From Macrocybe gigantea (lineage: Eukaryota > Basidiomycota > Agaricomycetes > Agaricales > Callistosporiaceae), in NCBI GenBank assembly GCA_011319805.1, contig SJRY01000137.1, positions 1-64,000 on the forward strand: DNA of 64,000 nt. Direction: 5' to 3'. Positions 44,299 through 57,063 of the stretch are shown here, piece by piece; within the stretch, counting starts at the first letter, position 1, and every line of letters starts with the position of its first letter. The notes beneath the pieces are model-generated. The model did not search any database. It had not been told where the DNA came from and was given only the letters and a program-made list of their open reading frames with translations. Position numbers and translations under genes: made by a program.

Positions 44299-47200
44299 AT
44301 GGCAAACTCTCATGAGCTCGTGACCTCTGACGACTTCTGCCCTCGTCCAACGCGAGTCAGGCAGAGGCTTCTCATCGCTAATCGTGGCGAAATCGCCGTC
44401 CGGATCATCCGCACGGCGAAAGAACTGGGGATCGCCACCCTTGCCGTATACACTCCCTCGGATACCCTCTCTCCACATGTCAGCATGGCGGATGAAGCCG
44501 TTGCGCTATCAGAAGAGAAACTTGCTCAGAGTGGGGGAAGGAGTCCGAATCAAAGGCCTACCTAGACGGGCCCTCCATCATAGCCATATGCAGGTCCCAT
44601 GATGTGACGCTCCTCCATCCCGGATACGGCTTCCTTTCCGAAAATGCGGACTTTGCGTCTATGGTTTTAGAGGCCGGTATAACATGGCTGGGTCCGCGAC
44701 CTGAGGTCATCCAAACGATGGGTCGCAAGCACGAAGCCAGGGCAGTCGCGATTCAGGCTGGCGTCCCCGTGGTGCCTGGCTCCGAGGGGTTATTAGACAG
44801 CGCGGACTCTGCGTTGCGAGCTGCCGAGCGAGTTGGCTATCCAGTCTTGCTGAAGGCCAGTGCTGGCGGAGGAGGGATGGGCATGATCGTTTGCTCAAAC
44901 CAATCAGAGTTGTTAGAGCGATTTTCTGAGATGAAGCAGCGTGCAAAGGTAACATCCTTTTGTTCGTTTCGTGCTTTCAAACCATTGACATGACTCTTAG
45001 GCTCTCTTTTCAGACGAAGCTCTGTTCCTGGAGAAGTACTTTCCTAAGTCGCACCACATTGAGGTGCAGGTGCGCATTCGTGTGTTGACAGTTCCAAAAG
45101 GCAAGGTAAATATCTCTTTCGTGTAGGTCTTTGGAAACGGCATGGGCGATGTTGTCCACATGGGTGAACGGGAGTGCAGCATTCAGCGCCGGCACCAGAA
45201 GATCATCGAAGAGGCGCCGAGTCCATTCTGTTCGGCTCTCCTGGGCGAGTCTTGCATGCCTTGTTGATATGTAGCATTCGGGGCGCCTGACAGCATGCAG
45301 GATTGAGAGAACGGATATGTGAAGCGGCTTTAAGGCTTTGTCGCCTCATCAAGTATGGGTCTGCCGGTGAATGCCCTCTAGCCTGTGGTTCAAGTTCGCA
45401 TTATTCATCCCTCCTGGAGGCACTGTTGAGTTCCTCGTGGACGACGAGACTGCAGGGTTCTACTTCCTGGAAATGAACACGCGCATCCAGGTAATCGGTT
45501 CGTTGCGGGAGTCGCTATCGTCCATTGAGTTTCATCGATTATAGGTAGAGCATCCGGTCACCGAAGCTATATACCCTGGTTTGGATCTCGTGCGCCTCAT
45601 GATTTTACAAGGCGTCAGTGAGCAGCAGAACGGTAGAGGCATAATGACAGATCAGCCGGAGATGGACCAATCCACATATGATGGGCTGCGCACCGAGGAC
45701 TCGATGAAGTGCGCACATGCTATAGAAGGTCGAGTGTATGCGGAAAACCCGGCGGAGAACTTTACGCCGAGTCCAGGGCTGCTTCAGCACGTCGAACTTA
45801 AAGAGCATGAATGCGATTGGCTTAGAATAGAGACTTGGGTGGGTTCATTGCGATAAACACCCAGCTTCAGCATATCTTGAAACGATCCATTCTCTGTTAG
45901 GTTTCCACCGGTCTCTCGGTCACGCCGTTCTTTGACCCATTGTTATGCAAAATCATAGTCTCTGGGAGTGATCGAGCGGAAACTGTCTCCCGATTCGAGC
46001 AAGCTCTGTCTTTGTGCAAGATACAAGGGCCACCAAACAACATCGAATACCTTCGCAGAATATGCAGTGACAAGGAGTTTCGCGGTGGCTCTGTGACGAC
46101 CCAATTTTCGAGTGCCTTTAATTTCACTCCGCAGTAGGTCTTCGCAGAGTTATAGTCCGGGTCTCCAAGCTGAGCGCCTCCATAGTAGCGTCAAGATCCT
46201 TCATGGGGGCCTCGAAGCTACTGTTCAGGACCTACCAGGTCGCACAATAGGATTTGGTGTCCCACGCAGCGGGCCAATGGATTCATTGGCCTTTAGCGTT
46301 GGGAACATCCTAGTGGGAAATCCGCCTACGACCGAGGGACTGGAAATTGTTCTCCTTTCAGGGTTTGAATTTGCGCTCCAGTTCCATGTAGCGGCGGTCG
46401 TTGCCATCACAGGCAGAGATGTTCTAGTAAAGGTCGACGGCGGATTGGCCAATATGTGGTCATCCGTCGTCGTACCGCGAGGTGGGAAACTACAACTTGC
46501 AGTGAATCCCAATGAAGGAAAACGCTCGTCTGGCTTCCGCACATACATGAACATCCGAGGCGGTTTTCCCAACATCCCGGCCTATCTTGGGTCCAAATCA
46601 ACATCCATGGGATTAAGTGGCTACCAGGTCAAGAATATTCACGTGTCGCGCCAGGATTCTCACAGACCTTTTTAATAGGGAAGATCATTACTTCCAGGAG
46701 ACGAAATCGCCCTGGGAGAATGCGGCCCCGAGACGTTGGAGCGCCCACCGTTGGTGACTTTGCCAGACGCCCTGATCCCGAAATATCCCTCGCACTGGGT
46801 GATTCACGTACTCGCAGGACCACACGACGATGAAGAATTCGTCACCAAAGAAGGAATACAGGGATTTTATTCCACTACGTACGAAGTCTGTCCTGCCAGT
46901 AACCGTATGGGCATTCGGCTTCAGTCTCCCAATCCGATTGGTTGGGCTAGAGAAAACGGCGGTGAAGGAGGCTCCCATCCGAGTAACATCCTCGATAATG
47001 GCTACACAGTCGGCACGATCAATATCAACGGCGACACCCCAGTCATTCTCGGCCTGGAAGGTCCTGACATGGGAGGCTACCTTTGCATGAGCACTGTCGC
47101 CTCAGCAGATCTGTAAGCAATGCTTCAGGTTAAAAATACCTAACTCATGTCCAATTCAGGTGGAAACTTGGCCAGTTGAGTCCAGGAGACGAGATCGAAT

Positions 47201-49155
47201 TCCGAAGTGTTTCGTGGCAGACTGCTCAAGACTTGAAACGCGGCCACTTGAGGTGGATGAGGGCCGTGGAGTTGCTTGCACTCGGGGACCAGCATGAAGT
47301 TTCCAACGGTCTGCCGACACATGTGAATGACATTCCTGAGTCACCGATCCTGAAGGTCTTTGGGATAAACGAGGATATAGTCATATTTCGGCAGGTGAAG
47401 AACAGCGTTTGCCGATTGGCGCACATGAGCGTACATGAACTGACCTTATCATAAGGCAGGAGATTCTGCTATCCTTGTCGAGTTTGGGATGATGCAATTG
47501 AGCATCGAATGCCGTGCGCTGATACATACCTTCGAATCGATAATGACAAATAAGAAGATACATGGAACCGTTTCCCTCTGTCCGTGCATCCGATCGATCA
47601 TGGTGAGCCGTTCCAATTAGACCCTTCATTCTAGCGTTGAGTCTCCTATAGTGTCATTACGACCCTGAAGTTATATCCCAGAACGATTTTCTTGCTCATC
47701 TTGTGTCCGCTTATGAGTCTCTACCGAAATCGGTCGATAATTTAGAGTTTCCGGGAAGGCGGATAACTTTTCCAATCGTACTTGATGATCGTTGGAATCG
47801 CGAGGCGTTGACCCGATATATGAAAACAGTCCGTTCAGAGGCCGTATACCTCCCTAGTAATATCGAATATCTTGCTAGGAATAATGGACTTACCGGCGGT
47901 GCGCCCGAAGCCCTTTCAAAGTTAATCGAATCCGATTGGGTAAGTTGGACTCCCTATCGTTGCGACAAGACCTTCAACGTCTCTATAGATCGTTCTTGGC
48001 GTTGGCTTTTACTTGGCATGCCCGTTCATGGTTCCCGTGAGGACGCTTCAGTTTTGCAATTCTTGCGTCATCCTGCTCACCCGATCCCGAGATCGATCCT
48101 CGATGCAGATTAAACGGCCAGAAAATGAACCCGTCGAGGACATACACGCCCAGAGTAGGTCTTCGTCCAACCCTCGTCGAATATGTGCAAGCTCACCACA
48201 TAGTATTTCCTGTGGCAGGGTGCCATCGGAATTGCAGGACCTGTAGCCGCGATATATCCGGTGGAGTCTCCTGGAGGCTACCAACTATACGGCAGAACGC
48301 TGCCAACCTGGCACCCCTGGGGAGCAGGATTGAACTTCAGTCCCAATAAACCATGGTTACTTCGGTGTTTCGATCAAGTGAGTGCTAGACGTGACAGTTC
48401 TCGATTGACTTGACAAGCGATCGACAGGTGCATTTCGTCCCAGTCAGTGAAGCTGAATATCTCCTGGTGCGTCATTCGAGAGGCTACTGAAAGCATCGCA
48501 GTGACAACCATCAGTTTGAACGCGAATTTGACATGGGTCGGTATAGCTTCAAGGTTAAAACTGTCTGTCTCTTTTGGCGCGCAGAGGGATTAATGCCCTA
48601 CCTGTTTAGATTGAAGAGACTACCTTCTCGATGAAGAGATATGCCTCGTTCACGGCCGACATAATCGACGAAGTTGCTGTGGTGCGACAGAGACAAATAC
48701 AAGCACGGACAGAAACGGAAAATCGGTGAGTTATTAGATATTCCGCGACTGCCGGATTCACGTTACGTCTCTGCAGAGAACGGGAATTGCTCGCAGAGTG
48801 GGAACAGACAAAACGAAAGAGCGGTCCAGCTGACATCGCTGGTCAACATCCGGATGAGGGTGAGAAATAGAGTTTCTCACAACGTCACCGTTTTCAAAAA
48901 GACTTTCCCAAAGCCGATGCAGGTCACGACATTCTCCGAGCCTCGGTATTTGCGTCTGTTTGGAAGATAAAATGCCAGCCAGGAGATGTAGTGAAATCCC
49001 CAGATGATGTGCTGCTATTGCTCAACGCCATGAAATCGGAAATTGCTATTAAAGCAGGAGAATCAAATGTAGGAAAGGTTGTTCGAAGGCTTGGGAAAAA
49101 CATTCAAGAACAGGCAGCAGTCCGTCCTGGCGATGAGCTTGTGGTCTTTGTCTGA
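44299..49155 (+). CDS. lamA: Biotin-dependent lactam/urea carboxylase-type protein
   Basis: Twenty exons give about 1275 aa once one frame break is bridged. Domain order: biotin carboxylase ([18 protein letters not shown] loop [27 protein letters not shown]), then the AHS2/PxpC-like domain ([20 protein letters not shown]), the AHS1/PxpB-like domain ([39 protein letters not shown]) and a biotin carrier (LLNAMKSEI, Lys about 1236). This is the urea-carboxylase layout without the amidase of Dur1,2. Beside lamB it matches the lactam locus, so carboxylation-driven opening of 2-pyrrolidinone or 5-oxoproline is inferred. The G5 run at 44533-44537 needs one more G to connect VALSEE to [11 protein letters not shown]. 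One intron (45245-45300) starts with GC. Exon ends: 44948, 45069, 45244, 45366, 45490, 45838, 46133, 46627, 47112, 47394, 47602, 47939, 48036, 48154, 48377, 48466, 48553, 48725, 48859. Confidence 0.9.
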
Positions 49156-50016
49156 CTTGAGATTTAACATGTAAAAATAGTCACGAATCTACTTTCACTG
49201 ATTGTGAGGCAAGTCTATACTTCCACATAACTCCGTTCTCCGTGGCTTGCACGAAATGTTCAGTATATCACGTGAGCTGAAAAGGGCCAATAAACATAGT
49301 TCGGCTGCCTCTATTACGCATTAATCTTTTGTAGGGCGCTCTGCTCAACCAACAACGCTTCATTATCGCGTATGATCTATCACTATACTATGGCGAGCAT
49401 TTTGAAGAAGTGCTATGGCCTTTGGACGTCAGGTAGGGTGCGAGCACTCCATAGGCACCTCGTGGGATGACCTGCTGCTATTCAGAACGGACGGGTGTAA
49501 CATGCCGATCACCTATTGACGCGTGTCAAGGCTCCGGTGCGTACATGCATGAGACTCCATCTTTGAACGCAATTCGAGGCTTTTTTGATGGTGGGACACC
49601 AAGAGGCGTTTTAGCGCAGAGCGTCTTTGTCATTGCCTTATTTCAGCCAGCCTACTGGTCCTACGCATTGTCGTCACCCGGGTCGTCGGAAGCATTGATG
49701 GCACTCAGGCATGCGTCCCTTACAGAGACCCTCGTCAAAGATATGACAAAGTTATTTTTATCCAAGAATCTCACAGTACATTTGTCTGGAAAAAGTATCA
49801 GACTACCCTTGAGTCAAATATGTCCGGCCCCGTGTATCAGTCCCGACCCAGCGTGCTCACGGCGCAAAAGCGAACAACGGTAATGGACAGGAACTCACAG
49901 GTTTATGAGAAATAGGTGGTGTAATTGCTGTCACCGTCGTCTCACATTTCGAACCGGCCTACACTTATTGGCGTCTCCTGGAACAGCGAAAGAAAATGGC
50001 TCAACACCCTTCTCTG
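49156..50016. other. Intergenic, laccase upstream region
   Basis: A 138-codon plus-strand frame at 49467-49883 has no recognisable domain and is probably fortuitous. The rest reads as untranslated and promoter sequence. Confidence 0.4.
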
Positions 50017-50025
50017 TTTAAAAGG
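50017..50025 (+). promoter_or_regulatory. TATA-like box of the laccase gene
   Basis: TTTAAAAGG, about 50 nt upstream of the laccase ATG at 50074. It is the only TATA-like element at a suitable distance. Confidence 0.45.
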
Positions 50026-50073
50026 CCTCTTGCACCAGTGCCTTGGTTTCAGTAGGCCACCCTCCTATCGAAG

Positions 50074-52703
50074 ATGGTTCTATTTTCCAGTCTTCTGACC
50101 GCCTCTACGCTATTGCCTGCAGCATACGCTGCAGTGCGCCACTTTGATTTCACCATCGGCAATGGCCCCGCTTCTCCCGATGGCTTCGAGAGACAGTCAG
50201 TAACGACATCTTTCTGCCGGTACTTGCAGTTTTGACATTATCCTCCACTTCAGGGCTATTTTGGTCAACGGACAATTCCCGGGTCCAGCAATCACAGTCC
50301 AGAAGGGCGACTCTGTCGTCATTCCGACTCATAACAAGTTGATCAACCCAGGCATGCGCCGAAGTACATCCATCGTAAGCGGTCACACCTGTCTTCCATC
50401 TGCAGATGCTGAAAAATCGCCTAAGCATTGGCACGGCTTCTTCCAACCGAGGACATCTGCCCAAGATGGACCAGCGTAAGTTTCCAGAAGTTAAACGCCA
50501 CGCGCCGCGATTCTGAAATGTCCCTGCAGCTTTGTCAATCAGGTACTTACATGAAACATATTAAAAACGAACTCCTTAGCCAAAGACAATCAGTGTCCCA
50601 TCCCACCAAATACTACCTTCACATATTCATTCAGTACTGCGCCACAGACCGGAAAGTTCGTCGAAAAATACTGCAACAAAGATCAGACACTCACGGGCAT
50701 ATTCTAGCTTCTGGTACCACTCTCACTTATCTACGCAGTACTGTGATGGTCTTCGTGGTGTCTTCGTCGTCTATGGTAATGATCCCAACTCTGTCTTTTT
50801 CTTAACGTTAAGCGTTATCTAGACCCCAACGATCCTCTCAAGAACCTCTACGATGTTGATGATGGTGCGTCAATTCATTCATGTACCTTGTGCCAACGAT
50901 TGATTGTAGTTTCCAGCGTCAACCATCATTACTCTGGCCGACTGGTACCACAACCTTGCTCCTGCTGCCCAGAACGTCTTCTTCCAGACTGGCGTTGTTC
51001 CCATTCCGGATTCTGGTCTCATCAATGGCCGAGGCAGGTTCAACGGCGGCCCGCTTGTACCCTTTGCGGTGGTCAACGTCCAGAGAGGCAGGAGATATAG
51101 GTACATGAAATCACATAATGATATTTCCTCTGTATTGACTGCGATTGAGGCTGCGTGTCTTCGCCATTTCCTGCCGTCCCTTCTTCACGTTCTCGATCGA
51201 CAACCACAACATCACTTTCATGGAAGCCGATGGTATCGAGCATGATCCTGTTACTGTCCAGAATGTCGACGTTTATGCCGGTATGTTTGAACAAGATCCT
51301 ATAGTCGATAGCACGCTTAGGAACGGTTTTAGCCCAACGTGTTTCTGTCATCTTGAATGCTAATCAGCCCATCGGAAACTATTGGATCCGTGCTCCTCCC
51401 ACTGGTGGTGCTCCTGCCGGCAACCCTAACTGTACGAGATCTTTATCCCTCTGTATAATTACAGCACTTGATTTAACACGAACCGCATAGTCAACCCCGA
51501 TTTGACAAGGGCTATTCTCCGCTATCGTGGTGCACCAGCTGTTGAGCCAACCACGAATAACACGCCCGGTCCCAAATTGCTCGATCAGCAGATGCATGTA
51601 CGTAAAAATCTGGATTTCGCCTCGATCATGCTAGTTCATGTCCATGTTTACAGCCGATTGCCTCTGAGCATCCCGGCATGGTGCGTTCTTCAATCATGGC
51701 GATTTCCAATGAGTGGATTTCGTGAACTGATTCAATCAATCCCCAGCTTGGTGATGGCCCCCCGGACGTCGGTGAGCAGGACCTTGCTGATGGCCGACCA
51801 GCGTGACTGATTCGCGGTTTCTAGCTATCACGTTGAACATTGCTCAGGTCTGTCCGAGGTTGATGCGAATTTTATTGAATCTAACTTGAGATCGGATGTG
51901 ACCAGCCCAACCCACCGTTCTTCGATATTAATGGCATCTCCTACATTTCGCCTTCCGTGCCCGTCCTTCTTCAGTTGCTCAGCGGTGCTGCTCAGGTTGG
52001 TCTCCATACTACTGAGAGTAAAACTCAAGCTCATTGTAATTAGCCTCAAGATCTCCTTCCTTCTGAACAAGTGTATGTAACAGCAACTGTTTCGTTCCGA
52101 CTATGCTCACCGACCTCGCAGCTTCATCTTGCCCAAGAATAAGCTGATTGAGGTTTCGATTCCTGGAGGAGGAGGTAAATTCCAATTTTTTCCTACGAAG
52201 GCCGGTACCGATCGTCTGTTTTAGCGCATCCCTTCCACTTGCACGGTCACGCTTTCGATGTCGTCCGACCAGGCAACGACAACAACACCAACTTCGTCAA
52301 GTGCGTGTCTTATCTCACTTCTGCGACGACATTCGAGTAACGTCGTCTTTATTCCAGCCCGCTGAGACGTGATGTCTATCCTAGTACGTCCTCCGAATCA
52401 CATGCGTCCGATCCTTTTTCGACTAATACCTCTCAGTCAACGGAGGGAACACAACATTCCGCTTCTGTTCGTGATATCTCGCCTTCCGTCCTATGCGCCG
52501 TTACTGATTAGGGTACAGTCTCCGGAAACCCCGGCGCGTGGTTCTTGCATTGCCACATCGACTGGCATCTTGAAGCCGGTCTCGCCATCGTCTTCGGCGA
52601 GGCTCCTGAGGACAACGTTTCAGGTCCCCAGGCCCAGATCACGCCTCAGGACTGGCTCAACCTGTGCCCTGAGTACGACGCTCTCGCTCCTGACTTCCAG
52701 TAA
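50074..52703 (+). CDS. Laccase (multicopper oxidase)
   Basis: Twenty-one exons encode 519 aa, the normal basidiomycete length, with a signal peptide of about 20 residues ([20 protein letters not shown]). All four copper motifs are intact: HWHGFFQ (82-88), [14 protein letters not shown] (127 on), HPFHLHGH (417-424) and [16 protein letters not shown] (469-484). The residue at the type 1 copper axial position is Leu480, which in characterised laccases goes with medium to higher redox potential. The enzyme oxidises phenols while reducing oxygen to water, in lignin breakdown, pigment formation or detoxification. Introns are 47-66 nt and exons include a 13-nt one (50530-50542). The last intron's acceptor is inferred at 52518 to keep the FRFFSGNPGAW length of the family. 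Exon ends: 50195, 50374, 50475, 50542, 50655, 50775, 50864, 51100, 51280, 51431, 51597, 51680, 51771, 51847, 51995, 52072, 52174, 52297, 52383, 52466. Confidence 0.95.
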
Positions 52704-53096
52704 AGGCACAAGGAGTTGGTTCCGCCGTCGTAGATCTTTGTTTCGCCCGCGTAGCACTTTGTTCGTGTTCGATGAATTATTAAATAAATACATGTCGAAG
52801 TCGCTTTTGCTGTCGTATTTGAAGTGGGTCGAGAATGGTGATAATGTCGGTCTTACTTGTGTTGCTTACCCGAATAGGCATTGGTGTCGTCGGCTCACGC
52901 ATGAACGTTGCATGAACTCTTGGAACCGACTGAGGTGAGTCAAGTCGGACCATAACGGGAAAAACTCATACTAAGGACGATCTGCGAGTGTCCTTTGCAT
53001 TGAGGTGACTGACATTCGCCTATCCACTTTGTATTCCTTCCAAGTCGCACGGTCAGCATCTGACGCGTAATGTTCAACACCGATCTGCTACAATAG
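52704..53096. other. Intergenic between convergent genes
   Basis: About 390 bp between the laccase stop and the stop of the dioxygenase on the other strand. It should contain both 3' untranslated ends; I see nothing else in it. Confidence 0.5.
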
Positions 53097-54214
53097 TCAA
53101 ACAAGTCCGGCGGCAAGCAATCTCTGTTTCTCCATTTCCAGCACCTTGTCCTGCGCCGTCATTCTAGCCGGAACTACCAGTCGCCTTTCCGTCGTAGTCT
53201 TGAAATCAAAGCTCTCCAGGCCCAATTCCCTGAGTGTCTTCCTTTCCACCAGGCTGTATTCGTCACCGTTCTCTCTCTGAAACTTGAAGGGCTCTTTGAG
53301 CGCGACGGGTGGATTCGTGATGATCCTTGGCGTTCGTGTGTAGTTCTTTGATGCTGAGTGCAGCATTAGAGGATGCATGAGGACGACGTCGCCGACTTCG
53401 CCGGTCATCTCGAAGAACGTCTTGCATCGTCTGGCAGCGTCCAGATGCGACCAGTAGCCAGGATCGTCCATCTTATTTCCGTGCGCGCTGGTCGACGGCG
53501 TAAAAGATAACCCAGTCGGAAGCACGCCTTCCGGATGAGCCGCTAGGTATTTCGCAATCAGTGCAATGCCATCCGGCGAAATCATCGTTCCTCCGCCACG
53601 AGGCTGTATGTCGGAAAAGATGGGTATTACTAACAGCGCTTGCTCTGGTGAGTCCAGATAATGGACCTTGGGATGGTTCTCAGCGTCAGTTTATATCCCT
53701 GGAGAAAGCGACTTGCGAAAAAGTCTCCGTCCACATGCCAGTTGTCGAGATTTTCCGGCGCGATGCTTGGCTGGCCCATCCCAAAGTCGGCGGTACCAAA
53801 ATTCACGATGAAAGAATCCCCCCAGGTGCTCCTGTTTTCATCTATCCTATCCTCTCCGAGGAGATCTTGCATCGCCGCCCATGCCTGGATCATGGCAGTC
53901 TAGCAAGCATATCTTCGTTGTTTGTGGAGTCCACACCTTCGGGGAGAAATCTGCTACAAATTCTCTCTTATGGAACGGCATATGGACTCTCTCCCGGTCC
54001 CAAGTCGACTTGTCGTTGGGGTCGATGCCAAGACGGATCCACATCGTACTGGTCCATTCGGCCGCTTTTTCTCGGGAAAAGGCATTCTTGATCACTACGT
54101 AGCCATTTTCCATAAAGTGATGAACTTGCTCAGCTATCATAGGCGGTCAGGTCTATGGCGGAGTTGCAGATAACGACATCACCAACGAGTCAGTTCTTTG
54201 TATTGGTGTGTCAT
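53097..54214 (-). CDS. Phytanoyl-CoA dioxygenase-like (PhyH) protein
   Basis: Four exons (54187-54214, 53937-54133, 53717-53884, 53097-53666) encode 320 aa. The Fe(II) site is H125-x-D127 in WHVDGDFF, with the distal His in MHPLMLHSASKN (His234 most likely) and a 2-oxoglutarate-binding Arg in RTPRIITN. The fold is the PhyH branch of 2-oxoglutarate oxygenases. Fungal members act on varied small molecules, so the substrate is unknown. The start is placed in a 28-nt first exon because splicing it to the next gives MTHQYKELTPEQVHHFMENGYVV, exactly the family's N-terminus; the ATG at 54140 would lose that. Intron 3 (53667-53716) has a GCAAGT donor and a CCCAAG acceptor and is needed for DGDFF-VHYLDSPEQA. 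No signal peptide is seen. Confidence 0.92.
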
Positions 54215-54498
54215 GTCCTGTCGACGAAGAAACTGAAGAGCTCAGTAATCGTGATCTCTTGTGAGAAGCAGGCTGGATTGCCGGCTTGTCTGGTATTTAG
54301 CGTTCTGTAGATGCCGAAAGGACGAACTTCGGCATCTTTGGCTCTAAATGTATGCTACGGGGCGAACGAACGGATAAATGTCGGTAGCTGAGCATCAGCG
54401 GACAGAAACTTTCAGAAGTCGTTGAGGAGTAAGAAGCGAACTCTGATTGCTCATTACAACGTTTTGTGGCTAGTTCCAGTGATCAATCAATCCAATGA

Positions 54499-55552
54499 TC
54501 ATTTAGAGAACGATTCCAGCCGGTTGACGACCGATTGTTTCAACTGTTGAGACCTTGAGCAGTGAATCAAACTGACGAGCACAGCGAACGACCTACCAGT
54601 GGGCTCGGGCCTGCACCTTCAAAATAATGCAAAACGAGTTCGGTTGCTACCCAATCATTTTCCACTCCACCCAGGTCTCTAAAAATAAGGGATCGAGGCC
54701 GGCCAGGTGTAGGAGCCGTCAAATAGATGTCGAGAGGCGTATGTTTCTCCAGCGGGGAATTCGGGAACAGACTCTTCAGCTTGCGCATTGGGGAGCCAGC
54801 GGCTTGGGCCTCTTCCTCGGACAGCGTACCTTGCTTCCTGGCCAAGGCCATTCGTGCTTGAAGAGCGCGCATGAAAGCATCACGAAGATGTGTGTAGTTT
54901 GTCGTCCGGGTAGGCACTGCAGGTTCCGAGTCATGAAACTCGTCAAGCACAAGTCAGGATGAGACTTGCCTAATCGGATGACGCAGGACGTGTTCTGCAC
55001 AATGTGCTCAATCTTCCTGTCAGCGGGCATGTCTTTCGGGATCTTGTCCCAGCAATCAGTTAGAAGAAAGGTTGCGCAGTGGTCAGAGCCGTACGTGAAG
55101 GTTCGGATTATCGAGGTCTGCATAGAAGCCGATAGAGTATACTTTAATCCCAAGGAATGACACGGTGCGTACTCCAACACCAATCAATGTCAAGGGCGGA
55201 AACTTGAGTTTCGACTGTACCTGCAAGTTTGTTGGAAACGATATGGAAGTGGAGGGATCAACTGGTCTCGTCAAGCCGTGCTTGTCCTCGTGTGGCATAG
55301 TGTAGGAGACGAACCGATCTGTTCCTCGGGCGGTTGGCGTATTGGTGATGGCTCCGCGTCGAGATATATGGAAGGCGCATTCCGACAGTACAGAGCAGAC
55401 GACAGGACGAACGCGGTCGCACCCCAGGCGAGCCTTGCAAACGGACCGTGTGCGAAGCGCGGTGGAGTTTGTCGTGAGCTGTTTAGCGATCGTGCGGAGG
55501 TGGCTGCTGCGGCTAGCCGTACGAACGGTTGGAAGAACTTGAACACGGACAT
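54499..55552 (-). CDS. AIM18-type chalcone-isomerase-fold mitochondrial protein
   Basis: Five exons (55315-55552, 55095-55261, 54970-55042, 54597-54916, 54499-54543) encode 280 aa. A basic N-terminus (MSVFKFFQPFVRLAAAATSARS) and one hydrophobic segment (WGATAFVLSSALYC) suggest import to and anchoring in mitochondria, as for yeast Aim18/Aim46. The chalcone-isomerase-like core follows: FPPLTLIGVGVRTVSFLGIKVYSIGFYADL, CVIRLVPTRTTNYTHLRDAFMRAL, SLFPNSPLEKHTPLDIYLTAP. In plants this fold cyclises chalcones; the fungal proteins are thought to bind heme or be non-enzymatic, and the exact role is open. Intron 3 (54917-54969) starts with GCAAGT. The last exon encodes LKQSVVNRLESFSK. Confidence 0.9.
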
Positions 55553-57063
55553 GGTGGGCAGTGGTGGAGGTCGCAGAGAGGTTACCTGGGTCGCCACGTG
55601 ATTTCAGGACAATTCTACAGCCAACACCTTGACCAAGTTTTACACCCATTGGTCCAGATGGTCTATTCCCTTCACTATTCTCGTCTAGCCAACCTTTGCG
55701 ATGTTCTAGATGCACCGGAAATAGAAAACTTTTTGGGGAACTAAAGAAAATGGGAGGGGAGCGGACGGCGTGTTGTCCACTAGTGCTATGCTACGCTGTA
55801 TTTCGTGTTCATCGAAAGCCAGCTCGGTATTCTCATGAGACTGATATCGCATTGCTACTCTATAGGTGTTCCTGGAATCCCTGGACAGTGCGTTCGAAAA
55901 CGTCCTTGAATTGGACGTTTCTCATTTTGACGAGGTTCCGTGCCACACCGTTTGTTTGCGGTCCGTCCGCCTGTGAACGCCATCGCTGAGAATAACTTGG
56001 ATCGGCAGATGCATACAAGCTCGCCGAGGTGATTCGAGGCTGCTTAGTTCTTGAAATCAACTTCGAAGAGATCGATTTCGCCGGTGAGCCTGCGCGTTCT
56101 CACCGCACTCCGCGCACAGCCATCCCTGTGCCGGCTGAAGTCATGCTCATGAACAGGCGTCAAAACCGAGGAAGTCGTCCTTTGCATCAGCCCAATCCCT
56201 GTCCCTCGGCGTTGGCGGAGGTTTGCGGCGCCGTGGTGGAAATCTGAAGACTCCCTTTGGGCTGGTTGACTGCGATGGCCTGGGGCGATCGTCTTATTTT
56301 GGCGAGATCGGTCAGGAGAGGACACTGTCGTCTTTGTTCGAAGGGACTTTTAAAATCGCGCCAGTCGCCCTAATCGATACCGACATTTCCTTTTCTTTTT
56401 CTTTTTGCTTGCACAAGGAGGCCCATCGCCGCCTCGTTCGGTGTCCCATCGTGAGACGAGCTTGACGCTGGTGTAGCGGACGGCTGCCTGGGTTGTGCCG
56501 AAGCCTCAGCGGAAGGAGCAGATTACTCTGTTGTTTCTTCGTTGCCGATGGCAGGCTAAGAACCTTGCATCTGAGCTTGCCTTCGTCCACGGCTTCCATG
56601 TCCTCTTCTGGACGTCCAGTGAAGTTTGCAGAGAGTACAGGGATGTTAGCGGACAAGCCGAGGAAGCGAGACTCAACCAGGCGATTGGAATGCATGGTCT
56701 GCATACAGAGGACCTTCGGGTTCGTGCCGCATGTCAGACCTGATACATCTGGCTCGGGGTGTGGTCGTAGTAGACCATGGTCGTCGCCGACACCCCGCGT
56801 GACTGCCTTGCTCCACAGTCAGTAAAGGACTGTTATGTCCTATCATACGCGACTGCTCGACAGAACGCGCTCAACCTGCAACAAGTATCATCTGGGCCAT
56901 GAACGCATGAACACTTAGCAGATGCCAGAGTAGCATGTCTAAACATGCATTGCAACATCATGTAGGTAATCATTAGTGGTGTTCTAAGACAGAGTTGGCA
57001 AGGACGCTTTTCCTTTTCGCATAAATGAAATTGGTAGTTTTGAATAACAGAGGCTGACAAGAA
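55553..57063. other. Intergenic, no gene seen
   Basis: About 1.5 kb with short frames only (up to 130 codons at 56312-56704, minus). None has a domain or splice structure I can support. Confidence 0.4.

Noticed and set aside
44299..49155. Calling the large carboxylase a urea amidolyase (DUR1,2)
   Set aside because: No amidase (allophanate hydrolase) domain is present in or beside the gene, and the LamB neighbour points to lactam metabolism.
49467..49883. 138-codon plus-strand open frame between lamA and laccase
   Set aside because: Weak resemblance to hydrolase C-termini could not be extended to either side; no splice partners.
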